From positions 3,472,001 to 3,536,000 of the forward strand of contig NC_007802.1 of NCBI RefSeq assembly GCF_000013565.1: a stretch of DNA of 64,000 nucleotides, written 5' to 3'. The notes beneath the pieces were generated by a model. The model did no database searches and was not told where the DNA came from. It worked only from the letters and a program-made list of their open reading frames with translations. This document shows, one piece after another, positions 32,069 through 41,137 of the stretch. Position numbers and translations under genes: made by a program. The first letter of the stretch is position 1, and each line of letters starts with the position of its first letter. This DNA comes from Jannaschia sp. CCS1 (GTDB lineage Bacteria; Pseudomonadota; Alphaproteobacteria; Rhodobacterales; Rhodobacteraceae).

Positions 32069-34465
32069 ATGGACTTGCCCATCGACGCCATCCTCCCAGA
32101 CCTGGTGTCAGCTTTGCAGAAGGCTGGCCGCGCGGTCCTGCAAGCCCCACCGGGGGCGGGTAAAACCACGCGCGTGCCCTTGGCGTTGCTGCCTGAGGTG
32201 TCAGGCAAGATCCTGATGCTGGAGCCCCGCCGCCTCGCCGCACGGGCCGCCGCGGAACGGATGGCACAGACTTTGGAGGAGGAGGTGGGCCAGACCGTTG
32301 GCTACCGCGTGCGCGGCGACAGCACGACCGGCTCCAACACCCGGATCGAGGTTGTGACCGAAGGCATCCTGACACGAATGCTCCAGGACAACCCGGAATT
32401 GCCGGGCGTGGGCGCGGTCATCTTCGACGAATTCCACGAACGGTCGCTGAACGCCGATCTTGGCCTTGCATTGACGTGGGAAGTGCGCGGCGCGCTGCGG
32501 GAGGATCTGTGGCTGATCGTGATGTCCGCCACCTTGGACGCGGCCCCCGTGGCGGCCCTTCTGGACGATGCGCCGCTGATCTCATCGGAGGGCCGCGCCT
32601 TCCCGGTGGAGACCCGCTGGCTGGACAAACCACCCCACCGCGATGCGCGATTTGAGACGTCCGTTGCCGATCTGGTCGTGCAAGCGATAGGGGATGTTCC
32701 GGGCGGCTGCCTGGTTTTCCTGCCCGGAGAGGGGGAAATCCGCCGGGTGGAGACGGCCTTGCGCGGGCGCTTGCCCGGGGACGTTGTTGTCAGGCCGCTT
32801 TTTGGTGCAATGACGCTGACCGATCAGCGCGCCGCGATCCGGCCAGAAGCACGGGGCCGCAAACTGGTGCTCGCTACGTCGATTGCTGAAACCTCGCTGA
32901 CCATCGAAGATATCCGGGTCGTCGTCGACGCAGGCCGCGCGCGGCGGGCGCGGTTTGATCCCGGCTCTGGCATGACGCGGCTGGTGACGGAGCCGGTCAG
33001 CCGGGCGGAGGCCGCTCAACGGCAGGGCCGCGCCGGGCGTGTGGCCGAGGGGGTATGCTACCGGATGTGGACCAAAGGGGCCGAGGGCGCGTTGCCCGCC
33101 TTCCCCCCGGCTGAGATCGAGGCGGCAGACCTCACCTCGCTCGCGTTGGAACTGGCGGTCTGGGGCAGCGGGGAGGGCCTCGCGTTTCTGACCCCGCCCC
33201 CCGACGCGGCCATGGCCGAGGCGCGCGGGCTGTTGCACGCCCTCGGCGCGTTGAAAGATGGCACCATCACGCCCCATGGGCGCACACTCGCCCGCCTGCC
33301 CCTGCATCCGCGACTGGCGCATGTGGTGACGCAGGGCGGCCCTGGTGCGGCCCGGCTCGCCGCACTGTTGGCCGAGCGCGACCCGTTGCGTAGGCACGGC
33401 GCGGACTTGACGCTGCGCCTGCGGGCGTTAGACGGACGCGGGGGCGATCCCGGTGTAGTGGCCCGCATCCGGCAGGAAACAAAGCGCCTGAAGCGGTTTG
33501 AAGGCGGCGCGGCGCACAGCCCCGGTGCGCAGGCGGCACTGGCCTACCCGGACCGTATCGGGCTGCGCCGTGCGGGGAAACAACCCCGCTACGTGCTCTC
33601 CGGCGGCAAGGGCGCGGTCATGCCCGATGGCGACACGCTCAGTGGGGCGCGGTTGATCGTCGCCACAGATCTGGACGGCAACCCGCGCGAGGCCCGCATC
33701 CGCATGGGGGTGGAGGTGTCCGAGACGGACATCCGCGCGCTCTATGGCGACCAGATCACGTGGCAGACCGTCTGCGCCTGGTCGAGGCGTCACCGGCGGG
33801 TGGAGGCGCGCCAGCAGGAACGTCTCGGCGCGCTGGTGCTGGACGACCGGATCTGGCGGGATGCGCCGCCGGAGGCCATGGGTGACGCGATCCTTGATGG
33901 CATCCGCGACCTCGGCCTTGACGCGTTGGGCTGGTCCAAACGGGCCCGTCTCCTGCGCGCGCGGGTGGCCTTCTCCGGCGTAACGGACGTCTCGGACGAC
34001 ACGCTCCTCAGCGCGCTGCCCGACTGGGCCGCCCCCTTCCTCGCCGGAGCGCGCTCTGCCGATGATCTGTCGCGCTTTGACCCGGCCCCGGCACTGGAGG
34101 CCTGGCTGGGACGGGACTCGCTGCAAGAGGTGTCCCGCCTCGCGCCGGACGCCTGGACCACGCCGATGAACCGCAAGGTCCCGATTGATTATTCCAGCGA
34201 CCAGCCCGAAGTGTCGCTTCGCCTGCAAGAGGTTTTCGGCACGACGCAACATCCCCTCATTGGGCCCGACCACCTGCCGTTGAAGGTCACGCTGCTGTCG
34301 CCCGCGCAACGGCCCGTGCAAGTCACCACCGATCTGCCGGGGTTCTGGGATGGCTCCTACGCCGATGTTCGCAAGGACATGCGCGCCCGCTATCCGCGCC
34401 ACCCGTGGCCAGAGGATCCGCGGGCCTCAGACCCGACGCTTCGGGTCAAACCACGGGGAAAGTAG
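32069..34465 (+). CDS. hrpB: ATP-dependent helicase HrpB
   Basis: A 798-residue DEAH/RHA-type helicase of the HrpB family. Walker A is APPGAGKTT (residues 26-34); motif II is DEFH in IFDEFHERSLNADLGL; SATLD is motif III; TSIAETSLTIEDIRVVVDAG and QRQGRAGRVAEG are motifs V and VI. The C-terminal HrpB-specific region ends RYPRHPWPEDP. Role in the cell is poorly known. Length fits E. coli HrpB (about 810). Divergent from meaB with 91 bases between. Confidence 0.95.
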   Translation: MDLPIDAILPDLVSALQKAGRAVLQAPPGAGKTTRVPLALLPEVSGKILMLEPRRLAARAAAERMAQTLEEEVGQTVGYRVRGDSTTGSNTRIEVVTEGILTRMLQDNPELPGVGAVIFDEFHERSLNADLGLALTWEVRGALREDLWLIVMSATLDAAPVAALLDDAPLISSEGRAFPVETRWLDKPPHRDARFETSVADLVVQAIGDVPGGCLVFLPGEGEIRRVETALRGRLPGDVVVRPLFGAMTLTDQRAAIRPEARGRKLVLATSIAETSLTIEDIRVVVDAGRARRARFDPGSGMTRLVTEPVSRAEAAQRQGRAGRVAEGVCYRMWTKGAEGALPAFPPAEIEAADLTSLALELAVWGSGEGLAFLTPPPDAAMAEARGLLHALGALKDGTITPHGRTLARLPLHPRLAHVVTQGGPGAARLAALLAERDPLRRHGADLTLRLRALDGRGGDPGVVARIRQETKRLKRFEGGAAHSPGAQAALAYPDRIGLRRAGKQPRYVLSGGKGAVMPDGDTLSGARLIVATDLDGNPREARIRMGVEVSETDIRALYGDQITWQTVCAWSRRHRRVEARQQERLGALVLDDRIWRDAPPEAMGDAILDGIRDLGLDALGWSKRARLLRARVAFSGVTDVSDDTLLSALPDWAAPFLAGARSADDLSRFDPAPALEAWLGRDSLQEVSRLAPDAWTTPMNRKVPIDYSSDQPEVSLRLQEVFGTTQHPLIGPDHLPLKVTLLSPAQRPVQVTTDLPGFWDGSYADVRKDMRARYPRHPWPEDPRASDPTLRVKPRGK

Positions 34466-34469
34466 GGCC

Positions 34470-34568
34470 AGGCACCGGAGGTGCCACCGTTAGCCGCGCA
34501 CCGCAGGTGCGACCATCAACTGCGCACCGCAGGTGCGACCATTAATTGCGCACCGCAGGTGCGACGGC
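34470..34568. repeat. 26-bp tandem hairpin array (3.7 units)
   Basis: Units at 34470, 34496, 34522 and 34548 (last one partial). Units 2-4 carry CGCACC-GCA-GGTGCG; unit 1 carries GGCACC-GGA-GGTGCC, where the outer pair has swapped sides. The same type of hairpin is present in copies A and C of the mosaic repeat. It is followed by GGCGTGC-AAGCCGAAGGCGA-GCACGCC and TTTGC-AAA-GCAAA (34602-34614). It fills the gap between hrpB and the convergent DUF2235 gene. Confidence 0.85.
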
Positions 34569-34624
34569 GTGCAAGCCGAAGGCGAGCACGCCACCGGGCG
34601 ATTTGCAAAGCAAAGCGCAATTCC

Positions 34625-35719
34625 TCAACCCGTCGCCGTCTCGAACTCCGCCAGGGCCACACCCCGTGCGCGCGCCCAGTCCTTCGCGGTTGGATGCAGC
34701 GCCTCCGATGCATCGACGCCCACGACCCTCCGCCGGCGTTCCCAGAACAATTTCCCGAAACCGGTGAAGTTCCCGACCGACGGCGCCTCGGCATCCGCCG
34801 GAAATCGGGCCGCCCAGTCCGCAGGCAAGCGCAGACCCACCGCCTCGGCCTCTGCCAGCATCCAGATCAGCGATATATTCGCCCGGGGCCGCGCCATCGC
34901 CCGTCCGTTCAATTGCCCGCCAATGTCCCCGTGGGTGCCCTTGAACCACATCTGCACCACGTCCCGCGACGCGCCCGCATTGGACGTGTTCCAAAGGATT
35001 GGCCGGTAAGCGACCCGCGTCTCATCCAGCGCAAGCGCCTGGCGCGCGGTCTCGATATGACCGCCGAGCGTGTGGGTGTGATAGGGATGGGCCAGCGGCA
35101 GAAATCGCCAGACCAGCGGATAGCGCATCCCCAGGGCGCGCACCGTATCATAGACCCCCAGAAACGTTACCGGCACGTCCGCGCGGCATTTCTCTGCCCG
35201 CATTTCCCGCGCCCGGGCGCTGTCGCGGTCCGAGCGATAGAGGTCATAGAGCGTTTCCACCCGCTGCTGGGTCATGGCATCGGGCCGCAACAGCCCCATG
35301 TTGTCAATCAACCCGCCCAACGACCGCACCGCATAGGCCCCGCGCGAATATCCCATCAGCATCACCCGGTCCCCGGGTTTGTAGGAGGCAGACAGCCACG
35401 CATAGGCCCGCTTGATCTGGCGATTGATCCCGATGCCCGCCATCACCTCATGGGCGCGGCGGATCCCCTGCCACTGAATACCCGGCTCATAATAGACCCG
35501 CACGCCGGTCTCTCGCGGCAGGTCCATCAGCCGGCGATAGGTCAGGCCGATATTGGTCTCGCAGCCCGGCGTCAAGGACGACATCGTCCCATCCAGCAGC
35601 ACCACATGGGTGCAGGGCGTGTGGGCCACCGGCGCGGGCTCGGGCGCTTGGCGAACACCCTTGAGTGCCCGGGGCAACCACCCCCATATGCGCTCACTCA
35701 GCCGCAACGGCCCCGTCAT
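34625..35719 (-). CDS. DUF2235 alpha/beta hydrolase-like protein
   Basis: A 364-residue DUF2235 protein. Motifs: VVLLDGTMSS at the N-terminus (equivalent of the family's FDGT), VMLMGYSRGAYAVRSLGG with the GxSRG nucleophile elbow, and GTHGDIGG (His/Asp), consistent with a phospholipase-like hydrolase; family members appear in type VI effectors (Tle1) and in housekeeping contexts. No secretion neighbours here. It overlaps the end of the upstream molybdenum hydroxylase gene by 26 bases, so the two are likely cotranscribed. Confidence 0.87.
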   Translation of the reverse strand: MTGPLRLSERIWGWLPRALKGVRQAPEPAPVAHTPCTHVVLLDGTMSSLTPGCETNIGLTYRRLMDLPRETGVRVYYEPGIQWQGIRRAHEVMAGIGINRQIKRAYAWLSASYKPGDRVMLMGYSRGAYAVRSLGGLIDNMGLLRPDAMTQQRVETLYDLYRSDRDSARAREMRAEKCRADVPVTFLGVYDTVRALGMRYPLVWRFLPLAHPYHTHTLGGHIETARQALALDETRVAYRPILWNTSNAGASRDVVQMWFKGTHGDIGGQLNGRAMARPRANISLIWMLAEAEAVGLRLPADWAARFPADAEAPSVGNFTGFGKLFWERRRRVVGVDASEALHPTAKDWARARGVALAEFETATG

Positions 35720-38006
35720 CCTGAAGCGTCGCGTCCTGCATCATCGCCCAGACGCGGATGGGCGTGAACGGCATATCCACCTGACGCGCACCCAGGGGCC
35801 ACAGCGCGTCCTGGACGCCGTTGGCCACAGCGCCGAGCGCGCCGACGGTTCCCGCCTCGCCGCAGCCCTTCATGCCCAGGGGGTTGGCGGTGGACGGGAT
35901 CACCTCTGTGTGGAACCCGATCATCGGCACATCGTTGGCGCGCGGCATACCGTAATCCATGAAGGTGGCGGTCAGAAGCTGGCCGTCCTCATCAAAGACC
36001 GTGTGTTCCATGATCGCTTGGCCAATGCCCTGGGCCACGCCGCCATGGACCTGCCCCTCGGCCAGCATCGGGTTCATCAGGATGCCGAAATCATCGGCCA
36101 CCGTGTAGCGGTCCACCCGCGTCTCACCGGTATCCCGGTCGATCACGACTTCGGCGATATGGCAGCCATTGGGGTAGGAGCGGCCCGGCAGCGTGGTGGT
36201 TTCCGACGCGCGCGCCAAATCGGACCGGCCCGCCGCCATGGCCCGCGACGCGGCCTCCAGCAGCGTCACCACGACGTTCGAGCCGGGGGCGCGGAACACG
36301 CCCTCCTCCGCATCGAAGGTGATGTCGCGGGCGTCCATGTCCTCCTCCAGAAAACCGATGAGCCCCGAGATTAACACATCCGCCGTCGCGCGCATCGCCG
36401 TTCCCTGAGTTGTGACGGACCGTGATCCGCCCGTGCCCCCGCCATTGGCGATGCGGTCGCTGTCGCCCTGGACAACCTCGATCTGGTCAAACGGCAGGCC
36501 GGTCTGATCATGGAGGATCTGGCGGTAGACCGTCTCATGCCCCTGCCCGTTGGATTGGGTGCCGACATAGAGCGTCGCGCCGCCATCATGCAATTCCACG
36601 GTCGCGGTTTCCTCGGGCGAGCCAAGGATGCTTTCGATGTAGAACGCCACCCCAAGACCGCGCAGACGCCCCTCCGCCTCATCCGCCGCGCGACGGGCGG
36701 CAAAGCCCGCAACATCCGCTTCCGCCTCCGCGCGCGCCATGACACGGGCAAACTCACCCACATCGTAAAGTTCTCCGGTGGCGGAGGTATAGGGAAACGC
36801 CTCGGGCGCAATGAAGTTGCGGCGGCGCAGTTCCAGCGGGTCCACGCCCAATTCGCGGGCGGCAAAATCCATCACACGCTCCAGCGCATAGATCGCCTCG
36901 GGCCGCCCCGCGCCGCGATAGGCGTCGACCTGGGTGGTGTTGGTGAAGACGCCCCGGTTGCGAAAATGCGTGGTCTGAATGTCATAGGCCCCGGCGAGGA
37001 CCTTGGAAAACAGGCTCGACTGGATGCCCTGCCCGAATTCCGAATTATACGCGCCCATGTTTGACAGGCTATCGACCTTATAGGCGGTGATCTTGTGATC
37101 CGCGTCGAACCCCAGCGTGCAGGTCACGCTCAGGTCCCGACCCGAATTGTCGGACAGCATCGATTCCGTGCGTTCAGCCATCCAGCGGACTGGGCGGCCC
37201 AGGTACTTGGTGGCCAGTGCCGTCAGAAGGTATTCCGGGTAGCCCATGGCCTTCATGCCGAAGCCGCCGCCCACGTCGGGGTTGGTGACGCGGATTTGCT
37301 CCACCTCCATCCCCAGCAGTTTGGCGAGGTCTTTCTTGGTGCCCCAAACGCCCTGCCCGTTCACCGCCATATGCAGGCGGTCGCCGTCCATTTCCGCGAA
37401 GCATCCCCGCGGCTCCATGGAATTGACGATCACGCGGTTGTCGTAGGTGATCAGCGTGACGGTGCGGGCGGAGGCGGCCAGCGCCGCATCGGTGGCGGCC
37501 TCATCCCCCACGGCAAAGTCATAGACCAGATTGTCGGGCGCGCTGTCATGGATCACGGCGCCCCCCAGGGCCAAGTCCAGCTTCACCGGCAGGTCGTCGA
37601 CATCCAGCACGATCAGTTCCGCCGCGTCGCGCGCCTGTTGCAGCGTGTCGGCCACGATGAAGGCCACCGGGTCGCCCACGAACCGCACGCGCCCCTCGGC
37701 CAGGATCGGGCGCGGGGCGCCGTTGCCCTTGGTGCCATCCTGATTGTCGGCACGGAAGAACCGCATGGCATTCCTGACGCCCAGATCCGCCAGATCGGCG
37801 GCGGTCAGGACCAGATGGATGCCATCCGCCGCGCGGGCGTCCGCCACATCCAACTCTGTGATCGTGCCATGGGCCATGGTGGCGCGCAGGACATAACCGT
37901 GCAGCGCGCCCGGGGGCGTGATATCATCCACATAGCCGCCTTCGCCGGTCAGAAAGCGGGTATCCTCAAAGCGGGTCACGGATTGGCTGGAGCCGAATTT
38001 CGACAT
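35694..38006 (-). CDS. Xanthine dehydrogenase/CoxL family molybdenum hydroxylase large subunit
   Basis: A 770-residue molybdopterin-binding subunit. It has the GRPVRWMAERTE and AYRGAGRPEAIYALE loop; the latter is the form II CoxL active-site type rather than the AYRCSFR of true carbon monoxide dehydrogenase. Further motifs are VGTQSNGQGHETVYRQI and GCGEAGTVGA (proton-shuttling Glu). Substrate is probably an aromatic, aldehyde or CO-like compound, not identifiable. The FAD (medium) and iron-sulfur (small) subunits usual for this family are absent next to it, which is noteworthy. Confidence 0.9.
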   Translation of the reverse strand: MSKFGSSQSVTRFEDTRFLTGEGGYVDDITPPGALHGYVLRATMAHGTITELDVADARAADGIHLVLTAADLADLGVRNAMRFFRADNQDGTKGNGAPRPILAEGRVRFVGDPVAFIVADTLQQARDAAELIVLDVDDLPVKLDLALGGAVIHDSAPDNLVYDFAVGDEAATDAALAASARTVTLITYDNRVIVNSMEPRGCFAEMDGDRLHMAVNGQGVWGTKKDLAKLLGMEVEQIRVTNPDVGGGFGMKAMGYPEYLLTALATKYLGRPVRWMAERTESMLSDNSGRDLSVTCTLGFDADHKITAYKVDSLSNMGAYNSEFGQGIQSSLFSKVLAGAYDIQTTHFRNRGVFTNTTQVDAYRGAGRPEAIYALERVMDFAARELGVDPLELRRRNFIAPEAFPYTSATGELYDVGEFARVMARAEAEADVAGFAARRAADEAEGRLRGLGVAFYIESILGSPEETATVELHDGGATLYVGTQSNGQGHETVYRQILHDQTGLPFDQIEVVQGDSDRIANGGGTGGSRSVTTQGTAMRATADVLISGLIGFLEEDMDARDITFDAEEGVFRAPGSNVVVTLLEAASRAMAAGRSDLARASETTTLPGRSYPNGCHIAEVVIDRDTGETRVDRYTVADDFGILMNPMLAEGQVHGGVAQGIGQAIMEHTVFDEDGQLLTATFMDYGMPRANDVPMIGFHTEVIPSTANPLGMKGCGEAGTVGALGAVANGVQDALWPLGARQVDMPFTPIRVWAMMQDATLQDDGAVAAE

Positions 38007-38084
38007 CTGGCACGCCTTTCAAAAGGGGAGGGATGGTGGAGAGGACTCTAGACCCACGGGCGGTGGTGTCCAGAGGGTCTGCAC

Positions 38085-40238
38085 CTAGGAAACGCGCGGG
38101 TCGGGGACAAAACGCAGGCCCGGGCGATCGGTGATCTCTCCGATGCGCGTGGCCCCGGGGATGTCGTTGACGGCGGAGGCCGGGACAGCGGCCAACAGGC
38201 CACCTGCCGTCTGGGGATCGAACATCAGGTCCGCCAATGCGCTGTCGGGAGCCTCGCAGATGACCGAGGCGCGGTTCTGCGCCCAGAGGCTGGACTTGAT
38301 GCCCCGTGACGCAAGGGCCAGCGCGCCGTCCAGCAGCGGCACTGTATCAAGGGTGATATCTGCCCCCACACCTGACGCCGCGCATATGTTGCTCAGATGC
38401 CCGGCAAGCCCAAAACCTGTCACATCGGTCATTGCATGGGCCACCGGGGCAAGCGCGCGAGCGGCCTCCCCCGACGGCGCGGTCATCGCCTGCCAGCAGG
38501 CCAACACGTCCTCCCCGAACGCCTTTGTCTGCATCTCGGCAGCCAGGATCACGCCGGTGCCGATGGGTTTGGTCAGGATCAAAGCGTCGCCGGGCCGCGC
38601 GCCCTCCAGCGTGATGGCCGCACGATCCAGCAACCCCGTGACGGTGAACCCCAGTGTCAGTTCCGCCCCGCCCGAGGAATGCCCGCCCACAACGGCCACG
38701 CCCTCCGCCGCAAAGATCTCTCCGGCGGCCTGCATCACCTCATCGAGCCATTTGCCTTGCAAACGCGCCTCCATCCGGGGCAGGATCACCTGCGCCAGGG
38801 CCGCCTGCGGCGTGGCCCCCATCGCCCAGATATCCCCCAAGGCATGGATCGCCGCGGCCTTCGCCACCAACGCCGGATCAAGCGCGAAGGCGCGCAGATG
38901 ATCCGTGCTGATGACCTGCCGTGCATCGCCCATATGCAGCACCGCCGCATCGTCCCCCGACACCGCCTGCACATCGTCCCGGGCCGCCCCCGGTGCTTGC
39001 GCCAACACGCCCTGCAATGCGCCCGAGGCCAGTTTTGCACCGCATCCGCCACAGGGCGCGGGGCCGGACATCTCCGCCGTCACACCCTTTGCCGCGCCCG
39101 CCGGGGCCTTGGGCAATGGCATCTCGGGCAGGTGTCGGAATTTGTCCATGAAGGCCTGATCAATGCGGTTTTTCAGCCGCCACATGCCGGGACCCGCGAT
39201 GGAGAACCCGGATTTCTCCGCCACCGCGACCTGCCCGCCCATGGACACCAGTTTCAGGAAATCCTTCTGCGGATGAAACGCCTTGCGTTGCAGACCCAGC
39301 AGGTCCGCGCGGATGTTGTGGGCCAGGATCGGGGCCGAGCGCACTGCGTAGACCCCCGCCTTGGGACGCGGATCATGGACCAGATGCGCGCAATCCCCCG
39401 CCCCGTAGATCGTCTTGTCAGCGGGGGAGCGGAGGTATTCATCCACCTCCAGAAATCCGTCTTTGCAGGGCAAACCACTCTCGGCGATCCAGGCCTGCGG
39501 CGTTGCGCCTGCGGTGCCAATCGTCAGGTCGGACAATATGCGGCGTCCGTCTTCCAGCACCACGGCCTCCGCCTCGACCGATGTTATCCGGGCGCCCTCC
39601 ACCAACGTCACGCCGTGGTCCTGCAATGCCGCCAACAGCTTCCGCCGCGCAGACGGCACGACGCTGGACAGCACCTCCCCCCGATCGATCACGGTGACAG
39701 AGGGCGGTCGCCCAAGGCTCCGCATCCGGTGCACAGCGGCCATGGCAACCTCGCAGCCCGCGACACCACCCCCGATGACAGCAATCCTGATCGCGCCCTC
39801 ACCCTCGCAGGTCCGCGCCCAGATATCCGCGAACCGTCCCAGGGGTTTGGCGGCAATGCCATGCTCCGCGAAACCGGGCAGCAGGGGCATCTCGGACGTG
39901 ATCCCCACATCGAGGGACGCGATGTCGTAGGACACCTCCCGGCCCGAGGCCAAACGGATCATCTTCGCGCCCGGCTCGATCGCCACGGCCCGGTCCACCA
40001 GCAGCCGCGCGCCCGAAAACCGCGCCAGGCGCACCAGATCAATGTCCAGATCCTCGCGCGCATAGTGCCCCGCCAGATGCCCGGGCAACATGCCGGAATA
40101 GGGCGCGGTGGCGCCGGGGTTGATCAGCGTCACGCGCACGCCGGGGACGGGCTTCATCCCCCATTTGCGCAGGACCAGCGCGTGGGTGTGCCCGCCGCCG
40201 ACGAAAACCAGCTCTTTCACGATTGGGGTATTGTCCAT
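38085..40238 (-). CDS. selD: Selenide, water dikinase fused to an N-terminal FAD/NAD oxidoreductase
   Basis: A 717-residue two-domain protein. Residues 1 to about 380 form an NDH-2-like FAD oxidoreductase (VFVGGGHTHALVL near residue 11, a second GxGxxG in VIGGGVAGCEVA, and GAGDCAHL). The rest is selenophosphate synthetase: CGGCGAK at 396-402 supplies the catalytic Cys (Cys399), followed by SGDDAAVL, STDHLRAF and GFGLAGHL. The product selenophosphate feeds tRNA 2-selenouridine or selenocysteine; mnmH is at 59375. The FAD domain may reduce the selenium source. ATG at 40238 overlaps the truA stop (TAATG), so the two are coupled. Confidence 0.94.
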   Translation of the reverse strand: MDNTPIVKELVFVGGGHTHALVLRKWGMKPVPGVRVTLINPGATAPYSGMLPGHLAGHYAREDLDIDLVRLARFSGARLLVDRAVAIEPGAKMIRLASGREVSYDIASLDVGITSEMPLLPGFAEHGIAAKPLGRFADIWARTCEGEGAIRIAVIGGGVAGCEVAMAAVHRMRSLGRPPSVTVIDRGEVLSSVVPSARRKLLAALQDHGVTLVEGARITSVEAEAVVLEDGRRILSDLTIGTAGATPQAWIAESGLPCKDGFLEVDEYLRSPADKTIYGAGDCAHLVHDPRPKAGVYAVRSAPILAHNIRADLLGLQRKAFHPQKDFLKLVSMGGQVAVAEKSGFSIAGPGMWRLKNRIDQAFMDKFRHLPEMPLPKAPAGAAKGVTAEMSGPAPCGGCGAKLASGALQGVLAQAPGAARDDVQAVSGDDAAVLHMGDARQVISTDHLRAFALDPALVAKAAAIHALGDIWAMGATPQAALAQVILPRMEARLQGKWLDEVMQAAGEIFAAEGVAVVGGHSSGGAELTLGFTVTGLLDRAAITLEGARPGDALILTKPIGTGVILAAEMQTKAFGEDVLACWQAMTAPSGEAARALAPVAHAMTDVTGFGLAGHLSNICAASGVGADITLDTVPLLDGALALASRGIKSSLWAQNRASVICEAPDSALADLMFDPQTAGGLLAAVPASAVNDIPGATRIGEITDRPGLRFVPDPRVS

Positions 40239-41023
40239 TATGTGTCTTTCCACCCGTCCGCGAAGGGGTCTTCGTCGTATCCCACGCCGGTCATGTAAAG
40301 CCCGTCCGGCGGGGCGACGGTGCCGCATTCCGCCCGGTCACACGCCTCCAATGCGCGGCGCATGTCATCGGGCGCCCAAGCGCCGGAGCCGACATGTTCC
40401 AGGGAACCCACGATGGAACGGACTTGATTGTGCAGAAAGGACTGCGCCTTGAGGTGAAAGCGGATTTCGGTGCCCGCAGGCAAGGACACCTCTTCCACGC
40501 GGATCTCGTCCATCGTCTTGATGGGCGACAGCGCCTGACAATGGGTCGCGCGGAAGGTGGTGAAATCGTGCTTGCCGATCAGATGTCTCGCCCCCTCCGC
40601 CATCGCAGTCACATCAAGCGTGCCGCGCACGGCCCAGGCATGTCCACGCGCATGCACCAACGGCGCACGGCGACAGATCATGCGGTAGGTGTAGCTCCGC
40701 CATGTGGCGGAAAACCGGGCGTGGAAGTCGTCATGCGCCCGCGCGCAGGCCGTGATCGCCACCGGCGCGGGTTTGAGGTGGTAGTTCAACGCCTCCGCCA
40801 ATCGAAAGGGATCCCAATCGCGCTGCATGTCGGCATGGGCCACCTGCCCCAAAGCGTGAACGCCCGTGTCGGTGCGCCCTGCGGCGGCGATGGTTGGCAC
40901 ATCGGCCTCCAGCTTGGCCAGCGCCGCCTCCACCGCCCCTTGAACAGACGGCAGATCCGTCTGGCGTTGCCACCCTTTGAACGGGTGGCCATCATATTCG
41001 ATCCTGAAAGCATAGCGCGGCAT
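40238..41023 (-). CDS. truA: tRNA pseudouridine(38-40) synthase TruA
   Basis: A 261-residue TruA that isomerises uridine 38-40 of the tRNA anticodon loop. The catalytic Asp is in [12 protein letters not shown] (Asp52). [17 protein letters not shown] and [17 protein letters not shown] are further signatures. Length is normal. Stop overlaps the start of the selD fusion. Divergent from the YcjX-like gene at 41138. Confidence 0.96.
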   Translation of the reverse strand: MPRYAFRIEYDGHPFKGWQRQTDLPSVQGAVEAALAKLEADVPTIAAAGRTDTGVHALGQVAHADMQRDWDPFRLAEALNYHLKPAPVAITACARAHDDFHARFSATWRSYTYRMICRRAPLVHARGHAWAVRGTLDVTAMAEGARHLIGKHDFTTFRATHCQALSPIKTMDEIRVEEVSLPAGTEIRFHLKAQSFLHNQVRSIVGSLEHVGSGAWAPDDMRRALEACDRAECGTVAPPDGLYMTGVGYDEDPFADGWKDT

Positions 41024-41137
41024 GTCACGGGGCTAACCCAAGAAGCTCTCCCCGTCCATCCGTCGGGCATCAGGCCTCGAAACCTTTGGCGAGAATGATT
41101 ATCTTGGAGCGATCACGAAGCAGAGAGGACGCCCCCC

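Noticed and set aside
35694-38006. True aerobic carbon monoxide dehydrogenase large subunit
   Set aside because: The active-site loop reads AYRGAGR, not the AYRCSFR of genuine CoxL form I, and the partner subunits are absent.
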